The translations under genes and the position numbers were made by a program. Below the pieces are notes generated by a model that made no database searches, was not told the DNA's origin, and saw nothing but the letters and a program-made list of their open reading frames with translations. 18,618 nt of DNA from Thoreauomyces humboldtii (Eukaryota; Chytridiomycota; Chytridiomycetes; Spizellomycetales; Powellomycetaceae): assembly GCA_027596035.1 (NCBI GenBank), contig JADGJA010000442.1, positions 1-18,618 on the forward strand, read 5' to 3'. Below are positions 1-9,405 of this stretch, piece by piece (position 1 is the stretch's first letter; each line of letters begins with the position of its first letter).

Positions 1-415
1 CCCCCCCTAGCTTCCCCCTAATAAGCCTTCAAGGTGACGAGCAGCGACGACGACGACCTGGGACTGGGCTGAACTGGGAGCAGTTGCGAGCCTCAGTGCG
101 GAGCTATATGAGCAGCACCCGTTTCACAATTACTATGTCGTCAGATGGCACGGCGAGAACGATTTCTATGAAGGCCCTCGATCGCATATACGGTGCATAT
201 GAGTGATCACAGCTGTGCTTGGTTCGAGGATTCACCATCAATGGAGTTCTTTCTTGCATCGGTAATTCGCTCGCCAATGTCGGACATGCATGCTGAGCAG
301 CTGAGATGCAAGGGTCGGACATGCATGCTGTCTGAAATTTTCTCGACCATACCCCCGCGACCAGCCTCGCGAGGCAACCACGAACAGTTCCACCAACGTC
401 AAAATACCATTAGAC
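1..415. other. 5' flanking region of the topoisomerase I gene
   Basis: No convincing gene lies here. Short open frames on both strands show no family resemblance and no coherent splice structure. The stretch should contain the topoisomerase I promoter and 5' UTR, but no clear TATA box was seen. Its one notable feature is a 17-bp perfect direct repeat, listed separately. A gene ending left of the window cannot be excluded. Confidence 0.5.
279..330. repeat. pair of 17-bp perfect direct repeats
   Basis: The 17-mer GTCGGACATGCATGCTG occurs at 279-295 and again at 314-330, a 35-bp period. Each copy holds the overlapping palindromes ATGCAT and GCATGC. The pair ends 86 bp before the topoisomerase I ATG, so it could be a repeated transcription factor site or a small local duplication. 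The sequence alone does not decide between these. Confidence 0.8.
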
Positions 416-3400
416 ATGACCAGCGACGACGATGTACCGCTGCGGTCTCGGCGGAATACCAGTTCAGCTTCTATCAAGGACGTCGTACCAGATTCGGGGT
501 CGGAATCCGATCAGCCTCTCGCGCAACGAAGGTCGACGCGGCCCGCATCGGCAAAAGGTGAGCAGGAGTCTGTGAACCACAGTCGAATACAATCGCTCAA
601 ACACCTTGTTCTATAGCCGACTCAAGCAAGGTTGATAAACGAACGAAGGACGATGTATCGTCTGACAGCGATTCCGACGTACCACTGGTAAAACGTGCCT
701 TAACTGAAGGTTGTGCCAATTCGAGGGAAGTCTTGAACATCTCTGCCCGCTTCATAGTCCAAAAAGGTGAAGAAGGCTACGCCTGCACCCAAGAAGAAAG
801 CCGCCGCGGTGAAAGCCGAGAAGGTGACGTCTCCCTTAAGCGGAACAAGTATATTGAGGAATATCGAGGAAGCTGACATCGACCCATCTAGAAACCTACA
901 CAAAGAAAGCGCGCTCGAACTGATGATATCGATGAGGAAGATGTGAACGCTGAAAGAAAGACAAAGAGGAAAACTGCTTCTCCTGCTGCACCACTATCAA
1001 AGACTGCGGCTGCAAAAAAGGCAAAAGAGGAAGCCAAAGCGCAGAAGGAGCAGGAGAAGGCGGACAAGGCCAAAGCGGAGGACGAGGAAGAGCACAAATG
1101 GTGGCTGGAGGAACGGGACGACTCGGTGAAATGGAAGACACTGGAGCACAATGGACCCATGTTCCCACCTGCGTATGTCCCGCATGGTGTGAAAATGAAG
1201 TACGATGGTGAGTGGCAGATCTTACAAGAAGCTGCGTTGCAGTTCCAATATCTAATTCTTCCGCTTCTAGGCAAGCTCATAACGCTCTCGGCTGAAGCTG
1301 AGGAAGTCGCAACCTTCTTCGCTGCACTCGTGGGCACCGACTGGGGGAACAATCCAACTTTTCAGAAGAACTTTTTTGAGGACTTTGTTGCCCTACTGAA
1401 AGAGCACGACAAGGTATAGACTCAATGCACCATTCTGTAACGTCGAGGTTCACTTACGGGCTGGTAACTAGGGCTTGGGTATCAAGAAGTTTGATCTCTG
1501 TGACTTTACACCGATCACGGACCATCTTGCGCAAGAGAAGGAGAAGAAGGCTCTGCTTACAAAGGAGGAAAAGCTGGTAATGGCAACCCAGCGATTTTCT
1601 TGCTGCCAGACCCGCAGTGCTCACGCCTATCGCGCCGCAGAAAATCAAGGAAGACAAGGCCAAATTGGATGAGAAGTATGGGGCCGCCTACCTTGATGGC
1701 AGAAAGGAGAAGGTCGGCAACTACCGAATCGAACCGCCAGGACTTTTCCGGGGACGAGGTGAACATCCCAAAACGGGTCGTTTGAAGACGCGAGTCGCGC
1801 CAGAGCAGGTTACCATCAACATCGGGGAGGATGCCAAAGTCCCCGAACCTCCGGAAGGACATAAATGGGGATCGATTACTCATGACAACACCGTCACGTG
1901 GCTCGCTATGTGGAAGGAAAACGTTAACGAATCTATTAAGTATGTCTTCCTGGCTGCTACATCCTCGCTCAAAGGCGTCAGCGACATGAAAAAGTTTGAA
2001 AAAGCTCGGGCCCTCAAGGTGACACAGGTTTGTGCAGCACCTAGGGAATTCATGTTAACCATTAGCTATCAATAGGAATCGGTACATAGTATTCGGCAAG
2101 ACTACACGCGCGAGCTAAAAGACAAGATTATGCATACTCGGCAGCGTGCGACAGCGATGTATCTCATTGACCGCCTAGCGCTACGAGCGGGTAACGAGAA
2201 GGGCGATGATGAGGCGGATACAGTTGGTTGTTGCTCCCTTCGGTATGAGCATATCAGCTTGGAACCCCCAAACAAAGTCATCTTCGATTTCCTCGGCAAA
2301 GACTCGATTCGCTACTACAATAAAGTCGAGGTAGACGCCCAGGTCTTCAAAAATCTGAAGGTGTTCAAGAGGCCCCCAAAGGAGGAAGGCCACGACCTTT
2401 TCGATCGACTAAATGTAAGCAGAGTCGTCGAGGCGTACGTTCGGAGATACGATCAAACTGATCAGAAACCTTTTCAAGACGGCTGGTCTGAATAAGCACC
2501 TAGCTACCTACATGCCTGGGCTTACTGCCAAGGTGTTCCGTACTTACAACGCGTCGCACACTTTCTCGGAAGAGCTGAAAAAGACGCCGGTGAATGGAAC
2601 GGTTGCAGAGAAGGTCCTTGCGTATCAAAGGGCAAACCGGCAGGTTGCTATCCTTTGCAATCATCAGCGCGCTGTCTCGAAAGGACACTCGGGACAGATT
2701 GATCGCATCTTAGCGAAGGTTAGGGTGCTGGTCGTGTAAATTGACATACAAGTTCACGATGAGCTCAAATCACTCCTCGCGTTCAGATCCGGGCACTTAA
2801 GTATGAGCGTATGAACATCAAAAAGGAGATGCTAGCTCTCGACAAAACGCTCAAGAAAAAGCGACCCGAGCTGACCGAGGACGAGAGCGACATTGATGAT
2901 GAGTTCATTGCGTCCCACGAGAAGTTCCTTGAGGAGCAAGAGGAGGAGAAAGCGCGAAAGAAGCATGAGAAAGACAACGAGAAGCGGGTTGCCGAGGGAC
3001 AGAAGCCCGTGAAGTTTGTCAAGCCGGAGAAGCGAGCATCTACCATGACAATAGAGAAGCTAGAGAAGAAACTCATTACTGTCGCTGACAAGATCGAGGC
3101 ACAGAAGATGCTCATGATAGATAAGGTGGGTCGTTCGCCGAATCTTCGGTACTGAAGTCACTTCATCTGATTCTGTGATTGTGCTGCAGGACGAAGGCAA
3201 AACCACCGCTCTCGGTACGTCAAAGATCAACTATATCGACCCACGTATTTCCGCCGCTTGGTGTCACAAGTACGATGTACCGCTTGAGAAGGTCTTTAAC
3301 CGTACTCTGCGGGAGAAGTTCCGCTGGGCGATGGATCCCCCGAAAGACTGGGTACGGCTTTATCTATCAACGACCTCCGCGCCTTTGATGAACCGCTTAC

Positions 3401-3430
3401 GCTTCTCGCTCTGTTCTATAGGAATTCTGA
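416..3430 (+). CDS. TOP1: DNA topoisomerase I (type IB), 12 exons
   Basis: This nuclear enzyme relaxes supercoils by nicking one strand through a 3'-phosphotyrosine intermediate. Exons, inferred from GT-AG signals and phase, are 416-557, 617-687, 758-823, 892-1207, 1271-1413, 1472-1576, 1641-2027, 2076-2414, 2479-2718, 2787-3125, 3190-3351 and 3422-3430. They join into 772 codons, close to the human enzyme (765). Residues 1-160 are a charged, lysine-rich disordered tail. The core starts at KWW (about 162) and includes [11 protein letters not shown] and LALRAGNEK. Residues 604-716 are the charged helical linker. The C-terminal domain holds SKINY. The catalytic set is present: Arg447, Lys485, Arg544, His585 and Tyr731 (codon 3232-3234). 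Introns are 48-70 nt. The last exon supplies only Glu-Phe and the stop, giving the usual Trp-x-Phe-like tail. The start is the first ATG in frame. The gene converges on mL41. Confidence 0.96.
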
Positions 3431-3703
3431 TCACCTACGTGCACGCGAAGCTCGAGTAAAGCTCATGACTGCCATTGCAAAGGGAGAAGCTACCGCTCTC
3501 GCTTCACAAGTCTGCAAGAACAAGAACGCTGCCACAACCCCATTGCCTAGTTGCGAGTACCGGAAGATCCGACGCTCTGACCTTCTTGGAAGATCGGCCG
3601 TCTGAGATCCATCCCCTTTTTTCACATGCGATGGTGAATCTGGTTGACGCTGAGGTGTAATTTAATGCTCGCAATATGTACATTTGGATTCTAGTGGGTA
3701 ATT

Positions 3704-4212
3704 TCATCGATTCCAAGATTTCTTGGCTACGATGGTCTGATACGCGGACAATGCGCTGCTTTTGCAGCTCTCGGCGAGGGCTGGATCCATGGTTTCCGGG
3801 AGGTTGTCGGCTCGAAAGTAATCGCGAAACGTGTGCGCGCGACGAAGATACTTGTTGGCCTCCTTCGAGACGTACGGCTTCATCTGAAGGTATTCCATGA
3901 GCACCAAAGAAGGATATCGTGTCTTCCCTGCTGCAAGCCTACCTCGCAAGCCGATAGGTCTGGCACAATCCACTGCCGGAAGCGCCAAGGCTCCAAGATA
4001 TACCGACCTGCGGGACATCAGAGCAAGGTTTGAGACGACGCCCACCTATGTTGCCCCGCCAAGTGAATGGTCGAGTCCTTACCTCTGGCGGTCCACCGAC
4101 CCATTTTCCCGGAACCTGTGCCCTTGTAGAAATTCTTATTGCCTTGCTTCGAAGACATGACGCCCCGAGTGGCTCCTCTGCCGAGGCCGCTGATGATGTT
4201 GGTGAATCCCAT
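3704..4212 (-). CDS. MRPL27: mitochondrial large-subunit ribosomal protein mL41 (MRPL27 family), 3 exons
   Basis: This is a structural protein of the mitochondrial large ribosomal subunit, encoded in the nucleus and imported. Exons are 4212-4083, 4007-3943 and 3883-3704, joined in phase to 124 codons, within the family's usual size. Introns are 75 and 59 nt. The N-terminal half carries the family core GNKNFYKGTGSGKMGRWTARG, split here as GNKNFYKG and KMGRWTARG. Exon 2 then gives an IVPDLSACE segment and exon 3 opens with MKPYVS, which together match the known VVPDL...LKPYVS block of yeast MRPL27. The C-terminal 55 residues are a fungal-style helical tail. The basic first 20 residues (MGFTNIISGLGRGATRG) fit a mitochondrial targeting signal. 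The gene is divergent from the tail-anchored protein gene with 210 bp between ATGs. No single frame shows the whole protein, so both splices matter. Confidence 0.88.
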
Positions 4213-4422
4213 GACGAGTGCAGAGGTAGGAGGTGACGATCGGCGACGAGCGAGGGAGAAGGAGGGAGGAGGCAAAGGTTCACGAAAGGCCAAAAAATTC
4301 GAGAATGTCCTGGGAAAACCCGCGCGTCGACAGCAAAACACTACAGGTAGTACCCTCGATCTCTCCTCGAGCATTTCTGGTCGATCCCAAACTCTGAACG
4401 ACTGAGCACCTGCAACAAACTC
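4213..4422. promoter_or_regulatory. 210-bp divergent promoter region
   Basis: This gap separates the ATGs of mL41 (minus) and the tail-anchored protein (plus), so both promoters and both 5' UTRs must fit here unless they overlap coding sequence. The part next to mL41 is purine-rich on the plus strand (GGAGAAGGAGGGAGGAGG at about 4255-4272), hence a pyrimidine-rich leader for the mL41 transcript. No TATA box was seen. Confidence 0.5.
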
Positions 4423-5559
4423 ATGAATCTACCAATCGCCGCGACGCCGAAAGCAAGCGGTTCAAATGGCTTGTTGTCCCGCCTATCCAAGCTCTACGTG
4501 CAAAGACGTTTCGAGGATGCCTACGCCCTTAGCAAACGCCAGCTCAACGCTTCGCCTCCTGCCGTAAACGATGCTTCCTGGATGCTCCTGGCCGTTCTGT
4601 TCCTTCGGGTCGCGACCCTACGCGATTCATCGGAAACTCAGAGAACGGAGGATTGGGACTTTATCGTGCATATGCACGCCGGAGTTGCGGGACTTTCGGC
4701 CGAGGTCTTGAGCGCTGGGTGAGCCGACTGCTTCACGCGTTCGTGACCCGCCAAGCGGTTCGCTGATTGGCTTCTTAGCATCTTATTGCTCTTGAGCATC
4801 GGCAATAAAGCTGCAGCAAGGGAGTGCGCGGAGCTATGGTTCGCCTCACGCGACGAGGACTACTATCAGGATTGCCTAGACCAACCGACCTCGCGGCAGA
4901 ACTATGAGCGCGTTGTCGAAATGTATTGCTTGCGCATCCTGCCACCTGTGGGCGAAATGGATGCAGCCCGAGAATTTCTGGAGTTAAATGATGTCGCATC
5001 CCCTGTGGTCAAGATGGTGTGACGCAGAGGGTCTCAGTGGCGTACATCAGGCGTATTCTTACTGTGTGAACTACTACCTCTCCTTCAGAAACTTCTACGA
5101 AGACTTGACCGTCAGATCGCGCAAAACTCTGCGGAACCAGTCCCTCTGGACATGATTCCGTCTCAGAACGAAGGACGTCCTCTCCCAACCACTCATCCAA
5201 ACAATGTCACGAAAGGGCCGACTTCTCAGTGCTTAGGATCACCACACCCGACATTAGCCTCTGAAAGGCCTCAACCCTTTACGCGTGACCAACTATCACC
5301 CAACAAAGCGCCCCAGGTTCCACCACCGCTCGGCGCCGTTCATTCAAATGGGAAGCTTACAATTCCCACGCCGTCCCCAGCGTGGACGCTGTGGACTCGT
5401 GTGATCCCTGCCACTACGTTTTCGGCCATCGTACTCTACCTCGCCATAGTGCAGATTCGTCGGCGCTTCAGGCATACGCCGCTTGGACGGGCTGTAGCTG
5501 CTTTGCTGGACAAGGTTTACAGTACCGCGAAAATGGGATTCAACATGCAAACGCTGTGA
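4423..5559 (+). CDS. tail-anchored helical membrane protein, possible PEX26/PEX15-type peroxin
   Basis: Exons 4423-4718, 4779-5016 and 5089-5559 join in phase to 334 codons; introns are 60 and 72 nt. The first 200 residues look all-helical and repeat-like (for example FEDAYALSKRQL, NKAAARECAELW, EMDAAREFLEL), in the manner of TPR-type solenoids. A low-complexity Pro/Ser/Thr linker covers about 200-278. One hydrophobic segment (about 283-301, VIPATTFSAIVLYLAIVQI) follows. It is flanked by RRRFRH and leaves about 33 residues after the membrane, with no signal peptide. That architecture is tail-anchored with a basic luminal side. Known peroxins of the PEX26/PEX15 type, which recruit the PEX1/PEX6 AAA complex, share it in size and topology. 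I infer that identity from architecture only; an ER or mitochondrial tail-anchored protein is also possible. The gene's 3' end lies 63 bp from the convergent RING gene. Confidence 0.6.
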
Positions 5560-5622
5560 ATTCCGACGCCAGTTCCGGGTTGTCCGCCGTCGCTTGACAT
5601 CCTTTTACCGTCTGTTCGATTA

Positions 5623-7443
5623 TCAAAGTGCGAGCGGAACAATCTCTGCGAATTCGGCCCGATCCCATGGACAGCGCTTGGAAGTTTGTCGGAGTCTTTC
5701 CGAGCATGCCTCGCAAAGACGATGGTGACACGGCAGTAGCTCTGTTGGTGGAGTTAGATAGCCGGCTACGTAGCAGCTTCAGCAAAACCATTTTCTCACC
5801 TTTCGTTTCCATACTATCGAAACAAAGTTGGCACTCCTGTGGCGGTTTTGGGAGCTTGCGCTGCTCATCCTCCTCTGCTTGCCTCTGAAATCAAAATCGA
5901 TCTTCGGTTAGCGAAAAAAAAAAACCGCTGTTCGGGTCTCCTTGATTTTGATCCCTACCGAAAGGGCTCGCCGCTTCTCATCATAAAGCTCGTCGAGGCG
6001 TCGCAATTCCCCCGCGTAAGCTTCATGAGCTCTTTGTATCGCGAAATCACGTTGCCGGAGCGCTTCGGCTTTACGAGCAGAAAGCTCCTCGTCCAATGTG
6101 TCACGAGCCTCCTCGCCTGAGTCTGACAAGGAGTTGGGCGGCTGGCCAACTGGGTCAACGGAATCTGGCACCACAACGAGAGGCATTGCCTTTATCCCTA
6201 CAGCTTCTCGCCTGCCGCGGTGGATTGTATGTCAGTCCTCGCCCGCATGTTGTCTTCAATTCAAACTAACCATTGCCGTCGAGGCGCTGGGGTCTGTGAG
6301 GATACGGGATGAGTTGTATGCACCGTTTCGTGTCGTACAACGGCGGCTGATGAGTCGGGCTGTCTTTGGGAGCGCTGTTGTGTTCTAATTGCGTCGACGC
6401 AATTGGTAGCGCAGGACAAATCTCCTATAACGAGCCGTTTCATCAGATACGTGCTGGGACGTAATGCGGCTCGCGAATTGCATCGAACCTTCCGGGAACA
6501 CCAGCTGCAGAAAATACTCCTCGTCGACTGTGAAGGTAACGATAGGTCTTGCATCTTGTACATCCTTCGAGCGGACGTCTGTAAGTTGGTCGGCTCTCCA
6601 TCGCAATGTTTGGTCGGGTGTTTCGATGGGGATCGATGTGGAGTTGGCCTCCAGACTCGTGGGCGTGCCAACTATGGCATCCGGAACCGCCAGCAAGCCT
6701 CCCGTCCAGGATACGGTCTTCTCTCCCACGATCAAATCACCTTTTCCCACCTCGATCTGCATGTTCCTATTCGTAAGCAATAGCGAATCTGCTATTCCAT
6801 GACATGAATAAGTTTGAGCTCACATAATTTGAATAAAGCGAGCAGTGCCGAAATGCGGTTGTTGAACTCGAACCCTTCATCACGATGGAAGCGTTCAAGA
6901 TCTTCCACTGGTCAAGGACCGCAAGGACTTTCCGTATACTATCCTCGGCCGAGACAATCTCATCTTCGGGTAGCTTTTCTCGCGCTTTGTCCTGTCCAAA
7001 TGTCCATGGTCGGTAGGTGAGTTCTTGCCTCGGGCAGTCAAAGCGTTCGGAACCTAGGAAGGTCTAACCAGATCCTCCTCGGTAACAAAAACTTGTCCAA
7101 AGTCCCCTAGTCCAAAGATGTCTTCGCTGTCCTCCGCAGAAGCAAGAAAGTCGAACTTTCGATTTCCGCTGTCGCCGTCGTTGATAGCGGTTGATGGGGT
7201 GGGAGTTCCCACCAGGCCACCTAGCGAGGACCCATCGCTACTTCCGACGTGTCCAAAAATAGGCGTAGACGGGTTACCCGTCAGGTACGAATTGCTGCCG
7301 TTGTTGATGTCCTCGAAGAAGGAGGTCGAGAACGTCGAGGCCCTCTCGGAGTCGCGGTCGCGTTTTGAGGTAGACCAAGGAAACTGGCGAGTGGGGGTCT
7401 CTACTGCAGCGTACGACTCAAAAGAATACTCTGACACGTTCAT
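5623..7443 (-). CDS. coiled-coil protein with a C-terminal variant RING finger (putative E3 ubiquitin ligase); 5' half uncertain
   Basis: The well-supported 3' exons are 6756-6489, 6424-6271, 6211-5959, 5884-5800 and 5741-5623; phases agree throughout (introns 64, 59, 74 and 58 nt). They give an acidic then strongly helical stretch (DTLDEELSARK to YDEKRRALSRQ) and a RING finger. The RING reads CQLC, then LPCHHRLCEAC, then RCPWD. This fits C-x2-C-x11-C-x-H-x2-C-x2-C-x10-C-x2-D, with Asp as last zinc ligand. The stop follows 12 codons later. An intron falls between ligands 2 and 3, hiding the domain in unspliced frames. Upstream, one exon probably runs from about 7065 to 6824, with a 67-nt intron after it. 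The first exon starts at ATG 7443 (Ser/Thr-rich, disordered). The link between these two is unresolved. I do not recognise the N-terminal half. RING proteins usually bind E2 enzymes; substrate and location are unknown. Two adjacent genes are also possible. Confidence 0.62.
6387..6404. repeat. 18-bp perfect palindrome
   Basis: AATTGCGTCGACGCAATT reads the same on both strands with no spacer. It lies inside the exon assigned to the RING/coiled-coil gene, just downstream of an intron, and does not extend further. It may be chance or a dimeric protein site. It has no unpaired loop, so it is a poor RNA hairpin. Confidence 0.8.
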
Positions 7444-7673
7444 GGCAATCTCCTGAGCCTGCTTTGCTTTCAGGGATTTCGGTCGAGAGACCTAAGATTG
7501 TAGCCCGCGCTAGAACTTGGGCTAGCCCGGTCCCGGTTGTCCGCCCTGTCGGACGAACGTTAAGGTTCCGACAGACTGGATCAATTCGTTGCTACATGCA
7601 TCATTGCTAGTAGCTGACGCCCGTCCCGCCCCATGTCTATGTATTTCGCTATGCCTTCCAGTTACGCCGAAAA

Positions 7674-8770
7674 CTAAGCAAGGGTTGACTCGGGGTCGAC
7701 AACGCGACAGTTGTGGATCTGGAATACGATGATGTCCGATGCTCCGACGGCCTCTAATCGGTCCATCGTATCCGCGATGGTCGCTTTGATGACCATGGCA
7801 GAAACGGCAACCCATTCCTCATCCTCCAGAGGACTAACGGTGGGTGCTTTCTTTCCCGGTGTGATCTTTACTGCATCCGCGAGCTTGGCTCGCGAAACGT
7901 TGTAGTTGCAGAGAACGTACTTTTGGGCGGCAATCACGCCCTCGATACGCCTGCGGAAAACGTCGATGAGCGGATTCGACGTGCGCTTTTGCTTATTGCA
8001 GATCAACACTGCTTGCGAGCTCATGAGGGTGGCGATGGCGTGGAGCTTAGCTTCCCGCATGGTTTCGCCAGATTCCACAAGATCCACTAAGAGACCAGAA
8101 CGTCAGGAAACGCTGTTTTTAAAAAAAAAAGGGGCAGGCAGGTCGTACCTATCCCATCTGCGAGACCAAGAGCGCAAGCAGCTTCGACGGAGCCGGTAGC
8201 CAGGTGGATGGTGGTTTTCGGAGTACTTGTACGTAGACTGCCTGATGGTGGGGTCAGGAGAGCTTCAGTCGCCGCTTCCTGGCTTTTGCCGGCTTCGAGG
8301 GCATCAAAGTATCTGTTCGTTGATGAAAGAAGAGTGAGGTTCGGCTGCTGCTCAAGCAGGTATCTTTTCCATCGATACCTTCGCACGGTAGAGGAAAAGC
8401 TAGTGACAATCCTCTTTCCAACAAGCTGCTCGACACTTTGGATATCGCTGGCCACCGGGACCTGCACGGCCAGCTTGCACTTTCCAAAGCCCAACTGAGC
8501 AATTTCCTCAACGTCGGCGTTGGCCTCAGCGACCATGTCTTGGCCCGTGATGCCCAGGTCAACGTTTCCCGCTCCAACGAACGTGGCGATATCGGCCGCG
8601 GGAAGGAATACGAGGGCAACGGGGTGGTTGGTGGACAGAGCAATGTCCAGTCTGTTCCGACGGTGGAATTGAATGTCGGCTCCGGTCAAAAGAGTCAGAC
8701 ATTGAGCGTGGAGACGACCTTTCTTGGGGATGGCGAACAGCAAGCGGTCTGATAGATCGGAGAAGTCCAT
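7674..8770 (-). CDS. HIS1: ATP phosphoribosyltransferase, first step of histidine synthesis, 3 exons
   Basis: The enzyme joins ATP and PRPP to form phosphoribosyl-ATP, the committed, histidine-inhibited step of histidine synthesis in the cytosol. Exons 8770-8379, 8312-8149 and 8086-7674 give 322 codons; yeast His1 has 297. The start at 8770 (MDFSDLSDRLLFAIPKKGRL) aligns with the yeast N-terminus; a longer in-frame start at 8926 is unlikely. LDIALS, LVFLPAADIATFVG and DLGITGQD mark the catalytic lobes. The HisG signature runs from GSVEAACALG to VDLVESGETM across the second intron. The C-terminal regulatory domain includes RIEGV, ITPGKKAPTVS and the end motif IHNCRV. The first intron (66 nt) keeps the frame open, so a naive reading inserts 22 foreign residues before YFDALEAG; removing them restores family alignment. 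The second intron has a long A/T run. Control by a Gcn4-like factor is likely (site at 8888). Confidence 0.96.
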
Positions 8771-8887
8771 GGCAAGGTGGCAAACTAGGATGTGAAAGGT
8801 CTGATGGGAAATGACCGAGAGCTGCGTACTGAAGTGAGGGTTACAAGTATGATGGAGGGGGTCCGTGGCGGGGGAGATGCAATCGAC

Positions 8888-8896
8888 ATGACTCAT
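8888..8896. promoter_or_regulatory. perfect Gcn4/Cpc1-type binding site upstream of HIS1
   Basis: ATGACTCAT is an exact match to the 9-bp optimum of the yeast bZIP activator Gcn4 (CPC1/CpcA in filamentous fungi). It lies 118 bp upstream of the HIS1 ATG. Known biology: this factor induces amino acid biosynthesis genes, HIS1 among them, during starvation. Binding here is inferred from motif and placement. Confidence 0.8.
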
Positions 8897-9368
8897 CCGA
8901 TGGACGACTTCTTTCCATTTAGCCATTTCCAGCTGATATCCGGTCCGGAACCAGTTTTTACGGCAAACCGGCTTAACAAAGTTACATCAGGAGTACAGCA
9001 GGAGGTCAAAGAAGGCTGCTTGGTTTCTTCGTTCATGATCAGTCACCTTACAGGTGACTTCCATTCTTACGGGTTCCGGATTCCTGTCCGATGATCGATA
9101 TTGGCTTGTATTGACAGGCGTCTACCCCACGCGACCACTCGACCACGCTTCTCGTAGTGAGAACGAGATACTCTACCGGCACCCGTCCCCTGCAGCCGAA
9201 CAGCTTTGGGCACTCTCACTCTCTCCACTTTAAATATAGAGCAGCGGCAGACGGGCAGAGGCTTGCTGCCGGGTTGCTGCGACTGCCGTGCGAGCGTGCG
9301 ACTGCGATGAAGCGAATTCGACAGCGGAGGACCTGATCCGTTTCCAAATACCGGTACTTCAGCTTCCG

Positions 9369-9405
9369 TCCATCCATCCTTCCATCCATCCATCCATCCA
9401 TCCAC
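9369..9405. repeat. CCAT tetranucleotide microsatellite
   Basis: About nine TCCA units run from 9369 to 9405 with one imperfect unit (TCCT) near 9378. The tract lies in the non-coding gap between HIS1 and RPS22. Copy number at such tracts commonly varies between strains. Confidence 0.9.

Noticed and set aside
225..245. tRNA B-box-like GGTTCGA
   Set aside because: No matching A box, acceptor stem or cloverleaf around it.
888..1352. 154-codon minus-strand frame opposite topoisomerase I
   Set aside because: It is the antisense of Lys/Glu-rich coding sequence, giving Ser/Phe/Ala-rich noise.
5540..5812. 90-codon minus-strand frame across the end of the RING gene
   Set aside because: It reads through an intron in the wrong frame; the spliced path gives the RING ligands instead.
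7509..7554. Two small hairpins (GCTAG/CTAGC and GTCCG/CGGAC) after HIS1
   Set aside because: Stems of only 5 bp; bacterial-type terminators are not expected in this nuclear fungal DNA.
8792..9094. 100-codon plus-strand frame upstream of HIS1
   Set aside because: It overlaps the HIS1 promoter, has no motif, and shows no splice-consistent extension.
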